The translations under genes and the position numbers were made by a program. DNA of 60,897 nucleotides from Bradyrhizobium manausense (GTDB taxonomy: Bacteria > Pseudomonadota > Alphaproteobacteria > Rhizobiales > Xanthobacteraceae), in contig NZ_LJYG01000023.1 of NCBI RefSeq assembly GCF_001440035.1, positions 1 through 60,897 of the forward strand. The letters are read 5' to 3'. Below are positions 1 through 9,700 of this stretch, one piece after another (position 1 is the first letter of the stretch; every line of letters starts with the position of its first letter). The notes under the pieces were generated by a model, which saw only the letters and a list, made by a program, of their open reading frames with translations, was not told where the DNA came from and searched no databases.

Positions 1-1051
1 TAGAGCGGTTCACAGATTTATTGAATCGGGAGGGATTCCGGATCTGGGGCGAATATGATTCAAGATGCTGGCTGGGCTGGAGGCCAGCATCCGATGGTCC
101 GACCAATTTCCAACGATTTGCGTAAGCGCGCAGTATCCGCTGTTGCCAAAGGTGAGAGCTGCCGATCTGTGGCGGAACGGTTTGGCGTTGCGGTCTCCTC
201 AGTTGTGAAGTGGTCACAGCGTTATCGAGCGACCGGCTCGGTAACGCCTGGCAAGATGGGTGGCCACCGCAAGCCCGTGCTTGATCCGCACCGCGCCTTC
301 ATCGTCGAGCGGATCACCGAGAGGCCGCACCTGACGCTGCACGGTCTGAAGGCGGAACTGGCAGCCCGTGGCGTCAAGGTCTCACACAATGCGGTCTGGC
401 TGTTCCTGCGCCGGGAAGGGTTGCGGTTCAAAAAAAACACTGTTCGCCCTCGAACAGGCTCGCGCCGACGTCTCTCGTAGGCGCCTGCGTTGGCGATCTT
501 GGCAGGCCGGGCTCGATCCGGGCCGGCTCGTCTTTATCGATGAGACCTGGATCAAGACCAACATGGCCCCTTTGCGAGGCTGGGGACCCAAAGGGGCGCG
601 TCTGCGCGGCTTTGCTCCGCACGGTCACTGGCGTACCCTCACATTCCTCGGTGCGCTCCGCCATGACCAACTCACGGCACCCTGCATCTTCGACGGCCCC
701 ATCAATGGCGAATGCTTCCGCGCTTACGTGAAGCACCTCCTCCTGCCGACCTTGCGCGAGGGCGATATCGTCATTCTCGACAATCTCGGAAGCCACAAGT
801 CGAACGCTGTCAGACAGATGATCAAGGCGGCTGGCGCCAGGCTCTGGTACCTGCCGCCATACTCGCCCGACCTCAACCCGATCGAACAAGCCTTCTCCAA
901 GATCAAACACTGGATGCGGCAAGCTCAGAAGCGCACCATCGAGGACACCTGGCGCCATATCGGTCACCTCGTCCAGGACATCCAGCCTCGCGAATGCGCC
1001 AACTACTTCGCAAACTCAGGCTATGCTTCAATCAAAATGTGAAACGCTCTA
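1..1051 (+). mobile_element. IS630-family insertion sequence, complete
   Basis: The two ends form an imperfect terminal inverted repeat. The left end reads tagagcggttcaca and the right end, read inward on the other strand, reads tagagcgtttcaca. Both ends carry the TA dinucleotide that IS630/Tc1-like elements duplicate at their target. Between them is a single DDE transposase in two overlapping frames. The right end lies inside an open frame of the neighbouring CHAT cluster, so the element interrupts that gene. The left end coincides with the first base of the window, so the left flank cannot be seen. Confidence 0.85.
94..1042 (+). CDS. IS630-family transposase, two overlapping frames
   Basis: The first frame (94-480) encodes a helix-turn-helix DNA-binding half beginning MVRPISNDLRKRAV. 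The second frame (running to 1042) encodes the catalytic half. The DDE triad is visible as FIDETW, ILDNLGSHK and NPIEQAFSKIKHW. The frames join at a run of eight A residues near 431-438: the first continues RFKKNTV and stops, while the second gives KKTLFALEQARADV, the expected continuation. One A fewer would give a single open frame. The element therefore either uses frameshifting on the A-tract to make full transposase or carries a one-base insertion. The sequence alone cannot separate these. Confidence 0.85.
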
Positions 1052-1370
1052 AGCTCAACAGAGTTTCGCCGAGGATTTGCGAAGGTCCGTGCGGGCGCAA
1101 TAATTGAACCGAGTGCCGCAGGCCCAAGCCTAGGATCTCCTCGTCGAACCCGCGGCTCGTCGAGGACGCGAAGAAATCTATGGGCAGAAGGATTACCGCG
1201 GAGGCAAAGCTGACGACCTCGGTCGCATCTTTCTTAAGCACCGCGGCGGCGAGATCGCCCGAGAGACCAAAGCGATGCAACTCGTTTTCGAGTTCCGGCT
1301 CAAGCGAGGACTCCGGCCGCTGATCCGTGCCGGTAGAAGTTTCCAAAACCCTTTCATCATGGCCCGCCAT
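1052..1370 (-). pseudogene. Last gene of CHAT cluster, 3' end cut off by IS630
   Basis: An ATG lies 6 bases downstream of the stop of the preceding TPR gene, so the gene looks cotranscribed with the CHAT cluster. About 106 native codons remain before the frame runs into the IS630 end, which adds a few foreign codons and a stop at 1032. The visible part has an acidic, charged start, then a segment around residues 35-75 with a hydrophobic stretch (VSFASAVILLPIDFF). No family was recognised, and it does not look like a gasdermin N-terminus. The rest of the gene should lie on the far side of the IS, outside the window. Confidence 0.6.
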
Positions 1371-1376
1371 CGCGTT

Positions 1377-2615
1377 TCACGCGCTATCGACAATTGTCTT
1401 GAGCGTGGCGAGGACCATTTTGGCTGCCGAATCGCTGCTATCAATGGACAACGCCTTTGATGCAGCATCCACTGCCCCCTTGAACTCGAGGTTGACGAGA
1501 CGAGCCATCGAAAGAGTGGCCCAGGACGCGGCGCGATCGGGATCTTTCTCCGTCAGGACCGTCGCGGTCCGGACCGCCTGCATGGGTTCGGCTAGCTCTA
1601 GGTAACATGCGGTTAGCAGTTGGTGAGATTCCCACGCGACGTTCGGATCATTATCGAAGGACGAGGCAATCCGAAGCGACTGGACGGCATTTAAGAGCTC
1701 GCCCCGCCTGAGGTCGTCGAGATCCGGGCAGATGTTTATCCGGATGTTATCTTGCCCTTCCCCGGATAGCCCCTTCTGGCTGACGCCCCGCGTGAAGATG
1801 TCTCCTACGGCGAACCAACTTGCCTCGTGATCGGGCCTCCATGCTAGGATATCGCAAAACGACGAGAGTGCCCCCTCGAAGTCGCTAGCCTTCAACTTAT
1901 CCCACCCATGCGCGTAGTGGTAATTTAGGACGTTGCTCGCTGGCAGCGCGTTGGCGCCGATCTCGATATGGTGGAGCTGTCGTGTTGCTAGTTCGGCAAA
2001 AACGCCAATGTTGGGCTTACGGAGGATCGACTCGTAGAGCTGCGTTGCATCCGTGAGCGCGCCCGCGGTATGGGCGTCGAGCGTAAGCCTGTACAGGCCT
2101 AGGAGGTGTTCCGGCCGTCCCGGCGCAAAGGCCTCGAAGGTCCGATCGAGTAGGGTGAATCCATCTACGAAGCGGCGTTCCTGGCAATACACGTCGACAA
2201 GGTAGAAAGCGAGATTGGGATCGTCAGGCCTGCACGCGATCGCGCGCAAAAGGTGTCCGCGCGCAGTGTCGAGCTGGTGCAGTTGAACGTTGAGCAAAGC
2301 GGAGAGCCGGTGCAGGTCGGCACCCAGCGAAAAGATTTTCTGAGGTGACCAGCCGCGCTCCGAGACTACGCGTTCAACGACATCGAAGCGGACTGAGCGC
2401 ATCAAGATCCGCGCCAGCTTGATCTGTTCCTCTAATCCCGTGAGCGCCCCTTGAGGATCACCGAAGCCACGCAAAGCTAGCCTCGCTGCATGTATCGACG
2501 CGTCCGGACTAATCGCGAGCCGGTTCGGGAAGCGATCTTTATCACTCTCGTCGAGAACGCTAAAGAGGTCAATGAGCGTGCCCACTCCTCGCTCGCCGAT
2601 AGCCAACTCCGGCAC
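1377..2615 (-). CDS. TPR-repeat protein of the CHAT cluster
   Basis: This 412-residue protein is made mostly of helical repeats. TPR-like units are clearest in two places: the middle third (around ATARGHLLRAIACRPDDPNLA) and the C-terminus, where pairs such as AASWATLSMARLVNLEFKGA and AVDAASKALSIDSSDSAA match the TPR pattern of small and large residues. There is no signal peptide and no membrane segment, so it is probably cytoplasmic. The start is a GTG. The gene follows the TPR-CHAT gene by 115 bases on the same strand and is almost coupled to the truncated gene after it. It has no protease residues of its own and may be a scaffold, regulator or sensor for the neighbouring proteases. That role is inferred only from context. 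Confidence 0.7.
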   Translation of the reverse strand: MPELAIGERGVGTLIDLFSVLDESDKDRFPNRLAISPDASIHAARLALRGFGDPQGALTGLEEQIKLARILMRSVRFDVVERVVSERGWSPQKIFSLGADLHRLSALLNVQLHQLDTARGHLLRAIACRPDDPNLAFYLVDVYCQERRFVDGFTLLDRTFEAFAPGRPEHLLGLYRLTLDAHTAGALTDATQLYESILRKPNIGVFAELATRQLHHIEIGANALPASNVLNYHYAHGWDKLKASDFEGALSSFCDILAWRPDHEASWFAVGDIFTRGVSQKGLSGEGQDNIRINICPDLDDLRRGELLNAVQSLRIASSFDNDPNVAWESHQLLTACYLELAEPMQAVRTATVLTEKDPDRAASWATLSMARLVNLEFKGAVDAASKALSIDSSDSAAKMVLATLKTIVDSA

Positions 2616-2730
2616 AATTTATAGACATCTATGCAGGAAAGCACAACCTGCTTTCCGCCAAGAGGAGCGGATTTCCGTCCATCCTGGATGACAGGATGTC
2701 CCTTCCCTGGACTTTGCTTTCGACAGGTCC

Positions 2731-4572
2731 CTACCCGGGCAAGATCTCGGCACCCATGTATATGAAAGGTGCCCAGTAATGAGGCTGCTCGAACGGCCGC
2801 CCATTATTATGTGCCGCTGCGTACCGCTCGAATGACTCTTCCACTAGACCGTTAGCTTCTCCGCGATCAATCGCAGCCGTCGAAATCTCCTCGAAAACTC
2901 CTGCAATTTCGGCATTGGTTGCAGAACGAAGCCATCGCTGCGCCTCTCCCAAGGCGACAGAGGCGGGAAGTCGTGAGCGTCTATGCAATTTGTAAAATTG
3001 ATGCATCAAAAGCATCGCCGATTCGTCTTCGACACTCCAAAGGGTACTTATCACCGCTGGCGCTCCTGCCTGAAGAAAGGCGATCGGTAACCCAAGATAC
3101 TCAGTTTCGAGGGTTGTCGAATTCACAAGCCCAGTTTGGCACGCCGACAGAATGACCAAGTGACATTTACTCAAATCGAGGTCTCTGATCACCTGCGCTG
3201 CCGAAAACTGGTTACCTTGCGCAAGAGTCAACGCGGAATCGAGAGGATCTTCCAACGAAGAAAATCCATGGCAGGCAAAATGCAAATACGAATGCTTGGA
3301 AACCGCATCCATCATCGTCTCACTTGTCGCGGCACGTCCGTACAGGCATTCGCTGGTATCGAACGTCCCCTTTGCCATCTCTACCTCCAAACCCGCGAAT
3401 GGGAGATCCTCAGAGGGGTCTATGATAGCAACCAAAGATGACCGGGGTCGCCCACGACGAATCAAGCGCTCTTCGCAGAGATGAAGTAACTCGCTGCCCG
3501 GAGCGTAACGAATACTGTACTGATCGAGAAATTCGGATCGCCCTCGTTTGGTCCAGACGGTGGCAGTATGCAGTCCTAGAACCTCCAATGGGGTACCCAA
3601 CACTAAGATCGTCGACCCCGCCGCAAGCTCGCAGTCCGCGAGCTTATCAATTAGATGATCTATGTGATGCGAGGCAATATAAGACAGATACTGAGCAAAC
3701 TTCTCGGGCTCCATATGGACCGCTTGATCCACCCTATATAGTGGATCTATTCTCCCCCGGCTCATAGTGAAGGACGGCTGCGGCGTTATTACGACATCTT
3801 CATTAGAGACCTCTTGTCGTCCATGTCTGACAACAAAAAAGAACAAGAATAATTCCTTGCTCCGCACCGGAACGACAAGTGCTCCTCCAACGGGTATGTG
3901 GGAGAATATTTGCATCGGCGACATTTCGCCGTTTGAGCTTCCGTGAGATTCTTTCAATAATTTTTTGTAGGATTCATGAGTCTTTTGCAGCTGGTAGGAA
4001 AGGCGCCGAGGACTGATCGTGGGGTCCAAGGGCGCTCGTAGCTGCGCTTGGATCCGTTCGACTTCACGCGCAGTATTTCGCAGAAGCGATCGTTCCGTGT
4101 CTTCCATGAGCACGTCGGCCACACGTTCCCACTCCACCGCCTCCTTCAGCAGTTTTGCGCGCCAGCGCTCATGTTCTTGCAAAGCTTCATGCGCCCTACC
4201 CAGAAGGATCAAAATACTGACCGCGCGGGAAGACGCCTTTGCAACGGACTCAAGCTCTAAGTATCGACCTGCCTCAGTGAAGGCTCGATCAAATAGCTTC
4301 CCCTTCACTCGAAGTACTGCCAGATACCTTTCGAGTGCTTCCTGATGCTGATGCGAAGAAAAATAGATGTCGGCGAGAGTTTCTTGGACCTGCATATATT
4401 TGATGGGCTCCTCTTCCTCCGAGTACACGGTTAGAGCCGCCCTAAGATGCGCAATAGCCTTCACTCGCCAGTCCTCGTCGCTATCGCCATAGAGTTTAGG
4501 AACGAGCCTTCCAAGGTTCGCCTGACAATCCGCCCAGGCAGCAGGGAAGCGATCCTGCGTAAGAATGCTCAT
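2731..4572 (-). CDS. TPR-CHAT protease
   Basis: The C-terminal half is a CHAT domain, the caspase-like cysteine protease fold (clan CD). The catalytic histidine sits in HFACHG (about residue 435, counting from the start chosen here). The catalytic cysteine sits in VILSACQTG (about residue 478). Downstream motifs typical of CHAT, GAPAVISTLWSV and the closing HYWAPFIYMG, are present. The N-terminal half holds TPR repeats. The start is taken as the ATG at 4572 because it overlaps the stop of the upstream gene as ATGA; the longer frame to 4632 lies wholly inside that gene. The first residues complete a TPR begun in the upstream protein, so the two genes probably descend from one fused gene. The substrate is unknown; a nearby cluster protein is a reasonable guess. 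Confidence 0.85.
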   Translation of the reverse strand: MSILTQDRFPAAWADCQANLGRLVPKLYGDSDEDWRVKAIAHLRAALTVYSEEEEPIKYMQVQETLADIYFSSHQHQEALERYLAVLRVKGKLFDRAFTEAGRYLELESVAKASSRAVSILILLGRAHEALQEHERWRAKLLKEAVEWERVADVLMEDTERSLLRNTAREVERIQAQLRAPLDPTISPRRLSYQLQKTHESYKKLLKESHGSSNGEMSPMQIFSHIPVGGALVVPVRSKELFLFFFVVRHGRQEVSNEDVVITPQPSFTMSRGRIDPLYRVDQAVHMEPEKFAQYLSYIASHHIDHLIDKLADCELAAGSTILVLGTPLEVLGLHTATVWTKRGRSEFLDQYSIRYAPGSELLHLCEERLIRRGRPRSSLVAIIDPSEDLPFAGLEVEMAKGTFDTSECLYGRAATSETMMDAVSKHSYLHFACHGFSSLEDPLDSALTLAQGNQFSAAQVIRDLDLSKCHLVILSACQTGLVNSTTLETEYLGLPIAFLQAGAPAVISTLWSVEDESAMLLMHQFYKLHRRSRLPASVALGEAQRWLRSATNAEIAGVFEEISTAAIDRGEANGLVEESFERYAAAHNNGRPFEQPHYWAPFIYMGAEILPG

Positions 4573-5867
4573 CGCTCCCCGTAGTAATAAATTGCTCGTT
4601 CCAAACTCATCGATATGTCGCCAGGTAGGCATTGATACGCGAGCGCAAGGTTAAGAACATTGCCTGCCCATCTGAATTCGTCACGCTCCTTTGTGATCGC
4701 ATGCAAGGCGATTTCGATGTGCCGTACTGCATCCGCCGCATAAGGAGAACTGGTTCCTCCTGTCTTGATTAGATATGCCTGCCCAAGCAATGCGTGAATC
4801 GTGGCAGACTCGTCTGGGTCTCCTACCGAATGAAAGTGATCAAGTGCGCGTTGATAGTGTTCTATCGCTCTTTCAATATTCTCATTCTTGTCTCCAAGTA
4901 GTCTATCTCTCAATGCCTGTCCCGCCATTATATGACTTCGCGCGCAGTTTTCGGGGTAGGACTGAGGGGTAAAGACAGCAAATGTATTCTGGACGTGATG
5001 AAGGGCACGCTCACAATTTTCCGCTCGGTCGCCGAGAAGTCTCTCTCCATAGAGTGCAGAAAGGTTGCTGCTGCACATCGCCCAAGCTAAGGGATCCTCA
5101 GTGAGAGAAATGTGGCCAAGCGCATCTTCGAAGCACGCCACAGCAAGGTCCACATTGCTCCCTCGCTCGCCGGTCGCTCGCTCAGCGTAATGACAGCCCA
5201 AATCGTATTTCCAGGTCCCCCAATGAGGAAACTCATTCGGCTTCAAGACAGCAAGCGCTTCCGAGAGATACGTAATGGCCTTATCGGAATCATCGATTGC
5301 GGTACCAAGTCGCCCTTTCAGAAAGGCTAGTTCGTCTGAAGGCTCGTCGGGAGTCCAGAGCGTGAGGCTCTTAGCAGCCAGTTCGGCAAATGCATCCTTT
5401 GCGAGATTTGGCGTCGTGGTCAAAGAACGAAAGGCCGCTTTCCAGGCGACGCCTCTTGGCCGCTTTCCGAAGCCGTCCGTGAACCGCGAAAGATCTTCAA
5501 AGGGCACTATTAAAGGATGTAACTGAAAAGCAGCGGAACTCACTTTGATTGGTGCATCTGGTCCAATCCGAGATACCCAAAGGCCTAGCAAAGATTCGAA
5601 CATGGATGCCCCTTCCTCTTGGCTCACGTGGAAAGGGGATGCCATGACAATAGGCGGGATCTCGTCTTCTTGAATAAGGAGAACAGGGTAAGGGGCACTC
5701 ATGGATTTGTTGCATCGTGGGCAGACCGCAAAATTGAGGGTACCGCTCTGCACGGCCTGCGCCAGTTGAGGATCCTCACTCGGATCGACTATCAGAACGA
5801 TGTTGGCGCTATATTCTTCACCGCAGGAACAGCGTAACGAAACAGTCTGCCGAAGACAGTTACCCAT
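4569..5867 (-). CDS. CpXC zinc-binding and TPR protein
   Basis: The N-terminus has a four-cysteine site, C13-x-C15 and C49-P-x-C52, matching the CpXC domain, a probable zinc-binding module of unknown role. After a linker come at least five TPR units (residues about 165-430) of the type GDxxENIERAIEHYQRAL, usual in TPR-CHAT proteins. The last unit breaks off at a TGA that overlaps the ATG of the following TPR-CHAT gene. A shift of -1 there would join the two frames into a typical uninterrupted repeat. It is thus either the sensor half of a split, translationally coupled protease or the front of a frameshifted single gene of about 1045 residues. The upstream Shine-Dalgarno sequence is weak. Confidence 0.75.
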   Translation of the reverse strand: MGNCLRQTVSLRCSCGEEYSANIVLIVDPSEDPQLAQAVQSGTLNFAVCPRCNKSMSAPYPVLLIQEDEIPPIVMASPFHVSQEEGASMFESLLGLWVSRIGPDAPIKVSSAAFQLHPLIVPFEDLSRFTDGFGKRPRGVAWKAAFRSLTTTPNLAKDAFAELAAKSLTLWTPDEPSDELAFLKGRLGTAIDDSDKAITYLSEALAVLKPNEFPHWGTWKYDLGCHYAERATGERGSNVDLAVACFEDALGHISLTEDPLAWAMCSSNLSALYGERLLGDRAENCERALHHVQNTFAVFTPQSYPENCARSHIMAGQALRDRLLGDKNENIERAIEHYQRALDHFHSVGDPDESATIHALLGQAYLIKTGGTSSPYAADAVRHIEIALHAITKERDEFRWAGNVLNLALAYQCLPGDISMSLERAIYYYGER

Positions 5868-6727
5868 AGCTGCACACTTTCAAATCCTCATCGTGGAGAG
5901 ACGCGGTAAATTGGATGATGACTTTCGTTCATTTTTCTTGCTTTCGAGGCGACAACGATAGGAGCGTGATTCTTCGCCCATGTAGTGCTGCATCGATCAT
6001 TTGAACACCTTGGAAACAACGGTGCGCACGCCAAGGCAAATGTGTGTCGGCAGCCGCGAGCGGCTTCACTGACTCGGAGAGGGCCTATTGCAATCCGCAA
6101 GGGTCGCCTAACGTACCTTGTGACTGTTCACATACCGCTAACATGTCACGAGGCTCGATCCATCTCCACTGGGACAAGCAGTGATGGGCACGCCTCCACT
6201 CGTTCCCGGCTGCCCCGCGCAGCTCGAAATCGTCACGTGCGAGCACAAGGCTAGTAAAGCAAACAATTGAGCCCTCGCCGCACACGCCCAGCGTTCGTAC
6301 CAGACTATCACACAATATCCGTGATTGTATGATTTAGTTCATATTTCGTGGCGCGCGAGCCGTCATTCCTGTTCCGAAGCGGCCAACGGATCGACACACG
6401 ACCGCTCGGTCCTCAAGGGATATGCGCGGCCTACCGCGATCGGGGCACAGAGGAATCGCTCGTAGCCGACTCCCAGACTCTCTACTGCGATTTCAACCGG
6501 GCAGACGATAAAGTCCGAAGCGGCCGCGGCTCTGACTTACTTCCATTCCAATCTATTCCCAGGACGCTCTTTCCGGGCATCAGGAAATCGGCGCCGGCTT
6601 CGCTCAAGTGCCGGGCCAGCGCACTTTTCTCTTGACTTCGTCTGGGACACTGGAACTGTGTTGCCTCAGCACATCAGTCATGACCGATTGCTAAAGATCT
6701 GCATGCAGCAAAAGAGATCAGAGAATT
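5868..6727. other. 860-base gap inside the CHAT cluster, no gene seen
   Basis: Only short frames without recognisable protein sequence or good ribosome sites occur on either strand. The gap separates the large TPR-CHAT gene from the CpXC/TPR gene, so the downstream half of the cluster may have its own promoter here. The A+T-rich part around 6300-6350 is the most promoter-like stretch, but no clear -35/-10 pair was found. Confidence 0.5.
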
Positions 6728-9700
6728 TCACATATGGCGGTCGGCACCCGCCCCCAAGGGGTGTCCGATATATATAAAACCTGCCCAATAGTATGGATGT
6801 GAGAAGGAGAAGATATCTTTGCCGGCATCTGCTCCGATCAAACCCAGTACTTCGGCGTAGTAATCCCGAACTTTCTGAGCCCCGGAGCAGCCTGTTAAGA
6901 ACTCAAACTTTTCTCGGTCTGATGTATCACGAACCCAGCGCTGGGCATCCCATAGGGCAGACGATGAATCGAGGCGTTTGATCCTCCACGCGTGATAAAA
7001 AGCCGTCATCAGGAGCGCCGTGGCGAGATCGTCAACTTCCCACAATGAAGCGACCACACCGAGAAACCCGGCCTCCGACAAAGCAGAGGGAAGGCCGACG
7101 ACTTCATTTGGCAATTGCCATCCAATTAGTCCGGTTTCGCAAGCCGAGAGGATAGCTAAGCGAGAACGAGTTAAGTTCAGCGTCAGAAAATCCTGCACAC
7201 TCAAACACTCATCGTTCGCGAGCAGCAACCCGCTTTTGAGAGGCGTTTCCGGATATGCTTTTCCGTGACAGGCAAAATGCGCGACCGCGCTATCATTAAG
7301 CGCTGCGATCACATTGAAACGAGTTGCCCGTTCGCCGTCGAGCCGAACGACCTTATTGAATGCAAGCGAAGCTATCTCAGCCTCGCTTTCAGCTGCTTTT
7401 AAGGGCGGTAGCGACGTCGGTCTAGGATCACTAACCACGATCAATGTATCCAAAGGTTCGTGGCAACCGACCCGAGGACTAGTGAGGCGAAGAGATCTAG
7501 CATTCGTCGCGTATCCAATCCGGACGCGACTGTCAGCATATAAGCGTCCTTTAACTGGATCAGTTGCCCACGCGGCATGAAATGGCAGCATCGAGAGAAG
7601 CCCTGTCGGGATGACGGTTAATTGCGGCGCACCATCGATTTCCTCAAGCACAGGACCGACGACAGCTCCCCATAGCCAGGAACAGAGCGAGTCGATAGCA
7701 ACCCGCCAAGAGTCGAATGCTTCGCTGTCGTCCGGAATTTTTTTACATTTCTCGTAGGAAGCGAAATAGACGTGGATCTCTGAGCTTGCGGAGATTTTCA
7801 AGCGAAATATCTCTTCAGTCAGTTGCGGCAACCAGACGATTGAAATGTCGTCGATCTGATTTTCTCTCACTATTGCCGCAATACCACCGACACCGGTCGT
7901 AGAGAGGTAAACGAGCGGCGTATCGGCAGCAGCAGCAACGATATCGGCAAACGTCGTCGGCGATAGAAACGTGTTGTAGTCGGGAAGCGCTCGTATTTTT
8001 TCAACTATCTCGTCAAGCTTCTGCCGCGCTAAGCGAAGCACCTCCAGTTGATGCTCCTTTGTAGCTTCCGTTTCCGCGATCACTCGGTCGTACTCAACAT
8101 CGAGCTGAACGTATTCCTCGTAAAGCGCGGGCTGCTGCAATTTGAGTTTAGTCAAATCCTGGTTGTTCCGCGATAACGCTTCAGTAAAAATCCGCGCACG
8201 GCCGCGCTCTAAGGCCAGAACGCAATCGCGCCTTTTTCCCAGTTTTGCAAACGAATAAGCCGCTTGAGCGGCAATTGCATGAGAGTTGATAAGCCATCCC
8301 TGCTTTGCTTTCCTCCTCACTTGTCTGTTCATCAGGAGTTGCGTTGCGTCTTCAAATGCAAGATAGGCCTTCTCGACCTCGTCCCAGGCGCCGCGTGAAA
8401 ACGCAAATTCTGCCCAATTGAGTGCTGAAACCAACGCTTCTTCTGTATGCAACATCAAGCCGCGAGTGCACGATTCTTCAAACAGAGCAGTCGCACGGGC
8501 CAAATCGGACTCACTATGTTCCGCTTCGACATATCGCAGCACGAAAGCACCTGCGAGCTGGTGTGCAAAAGCAATTCGATCAGGAGATTCAGGTGGAACT
8601 GAGTCAAATGCCTCCTGGCGCAGATCAATAACTCTTTGAACGTCGACAGGTCGATAATTACGGCGGCACCGTTCAAATAGGCTGCTTCCTAGACTTGCCA
8701 AGAACAAAGGGCGGTGGTCTGAGTTGATAGGACAGTTCAAAATCGCCAACTCTAACTCAGAAATCGAGCGTTCAAGGGCAGCAACGTCGTTGTTGTCGTG
8801 CTCGTAGAGCTGGCGCAAGCAAAAGCCCACATTGTGATGAAAAAGAGATAAGTTATATCTGTCCGGTGTGGAACGCTTAATTGATTCCATATGGCATGAA
8901 ATTGCTCGTTCAAGAACCTTGATGTCGCGGGTCCGATCGTAACGCTCTCGCAAGACGACGCCAAGATCGTTCAGGAGTCTCGCCCGTTCGATTTGTCCAT
9001 CATCAGATAAACAAACGGCCTTGGTAGCTGCACTCTCTGCCTCCGTGAGGTCGAGGTCGTCACCAATTCGATTGTAACGATCATGAAGGCAATGCCCTAG
9101 TGTTGCATAAAGCGTCACTAATAGCGCTCGATTTTGCGCCAGAGTCGAGGCATCTCTGGCCAATGCAATAGCTCGATCTATGTCTTCTCGGCGCTGGGAA
9201 TTCCTGTATCGATGGAGCAAGCAACGCGCGAAATTGCCCATGCTGTTTGCTCGTTTATTGGGTCCCACGGAAATTGTTAGCGCCATTTCGGCAGTCTGTA
9301 GCCACTTTGCGCGAATCTTCTCAGACGAGCCACGCACTATCATGGATTGGTAGACGTCGCCGAGCGACCAGAGGCATCTTAGTCGCAATTCCAGATCTTG
9401 ATGATCCGCCGCCTTTAGCGCTTCCTCCAGCAGAGCTTGTGCCGAGTTGAGGGCATCTTCATCTCCGAAATATTCGAGCTTTCGCCATGCGATATTCCCA
9501 GCGATAGCTAGAAGTGATGCTGAGCGAATTGTGGACAACGCAAACGCTTCACTCACGAGCCGGTCGGCCTCGTTTAAATGTGAGATGCTTTTGGTGATAG
9601 AACAGATATGCACCAATAGAGAAGCTAGATTGGTATTCACGCTTATATGCATATCATTTGACGTGAACGGAGCGGCGAGACATATGACCTGATGCCACGC

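Noticed and set aside
1052..1370. Truncated last gene as a bacterial gasdermin
   Set aside because: No typical N-terminal strand pattern or lipidation site, and only about 106 residues are visible.
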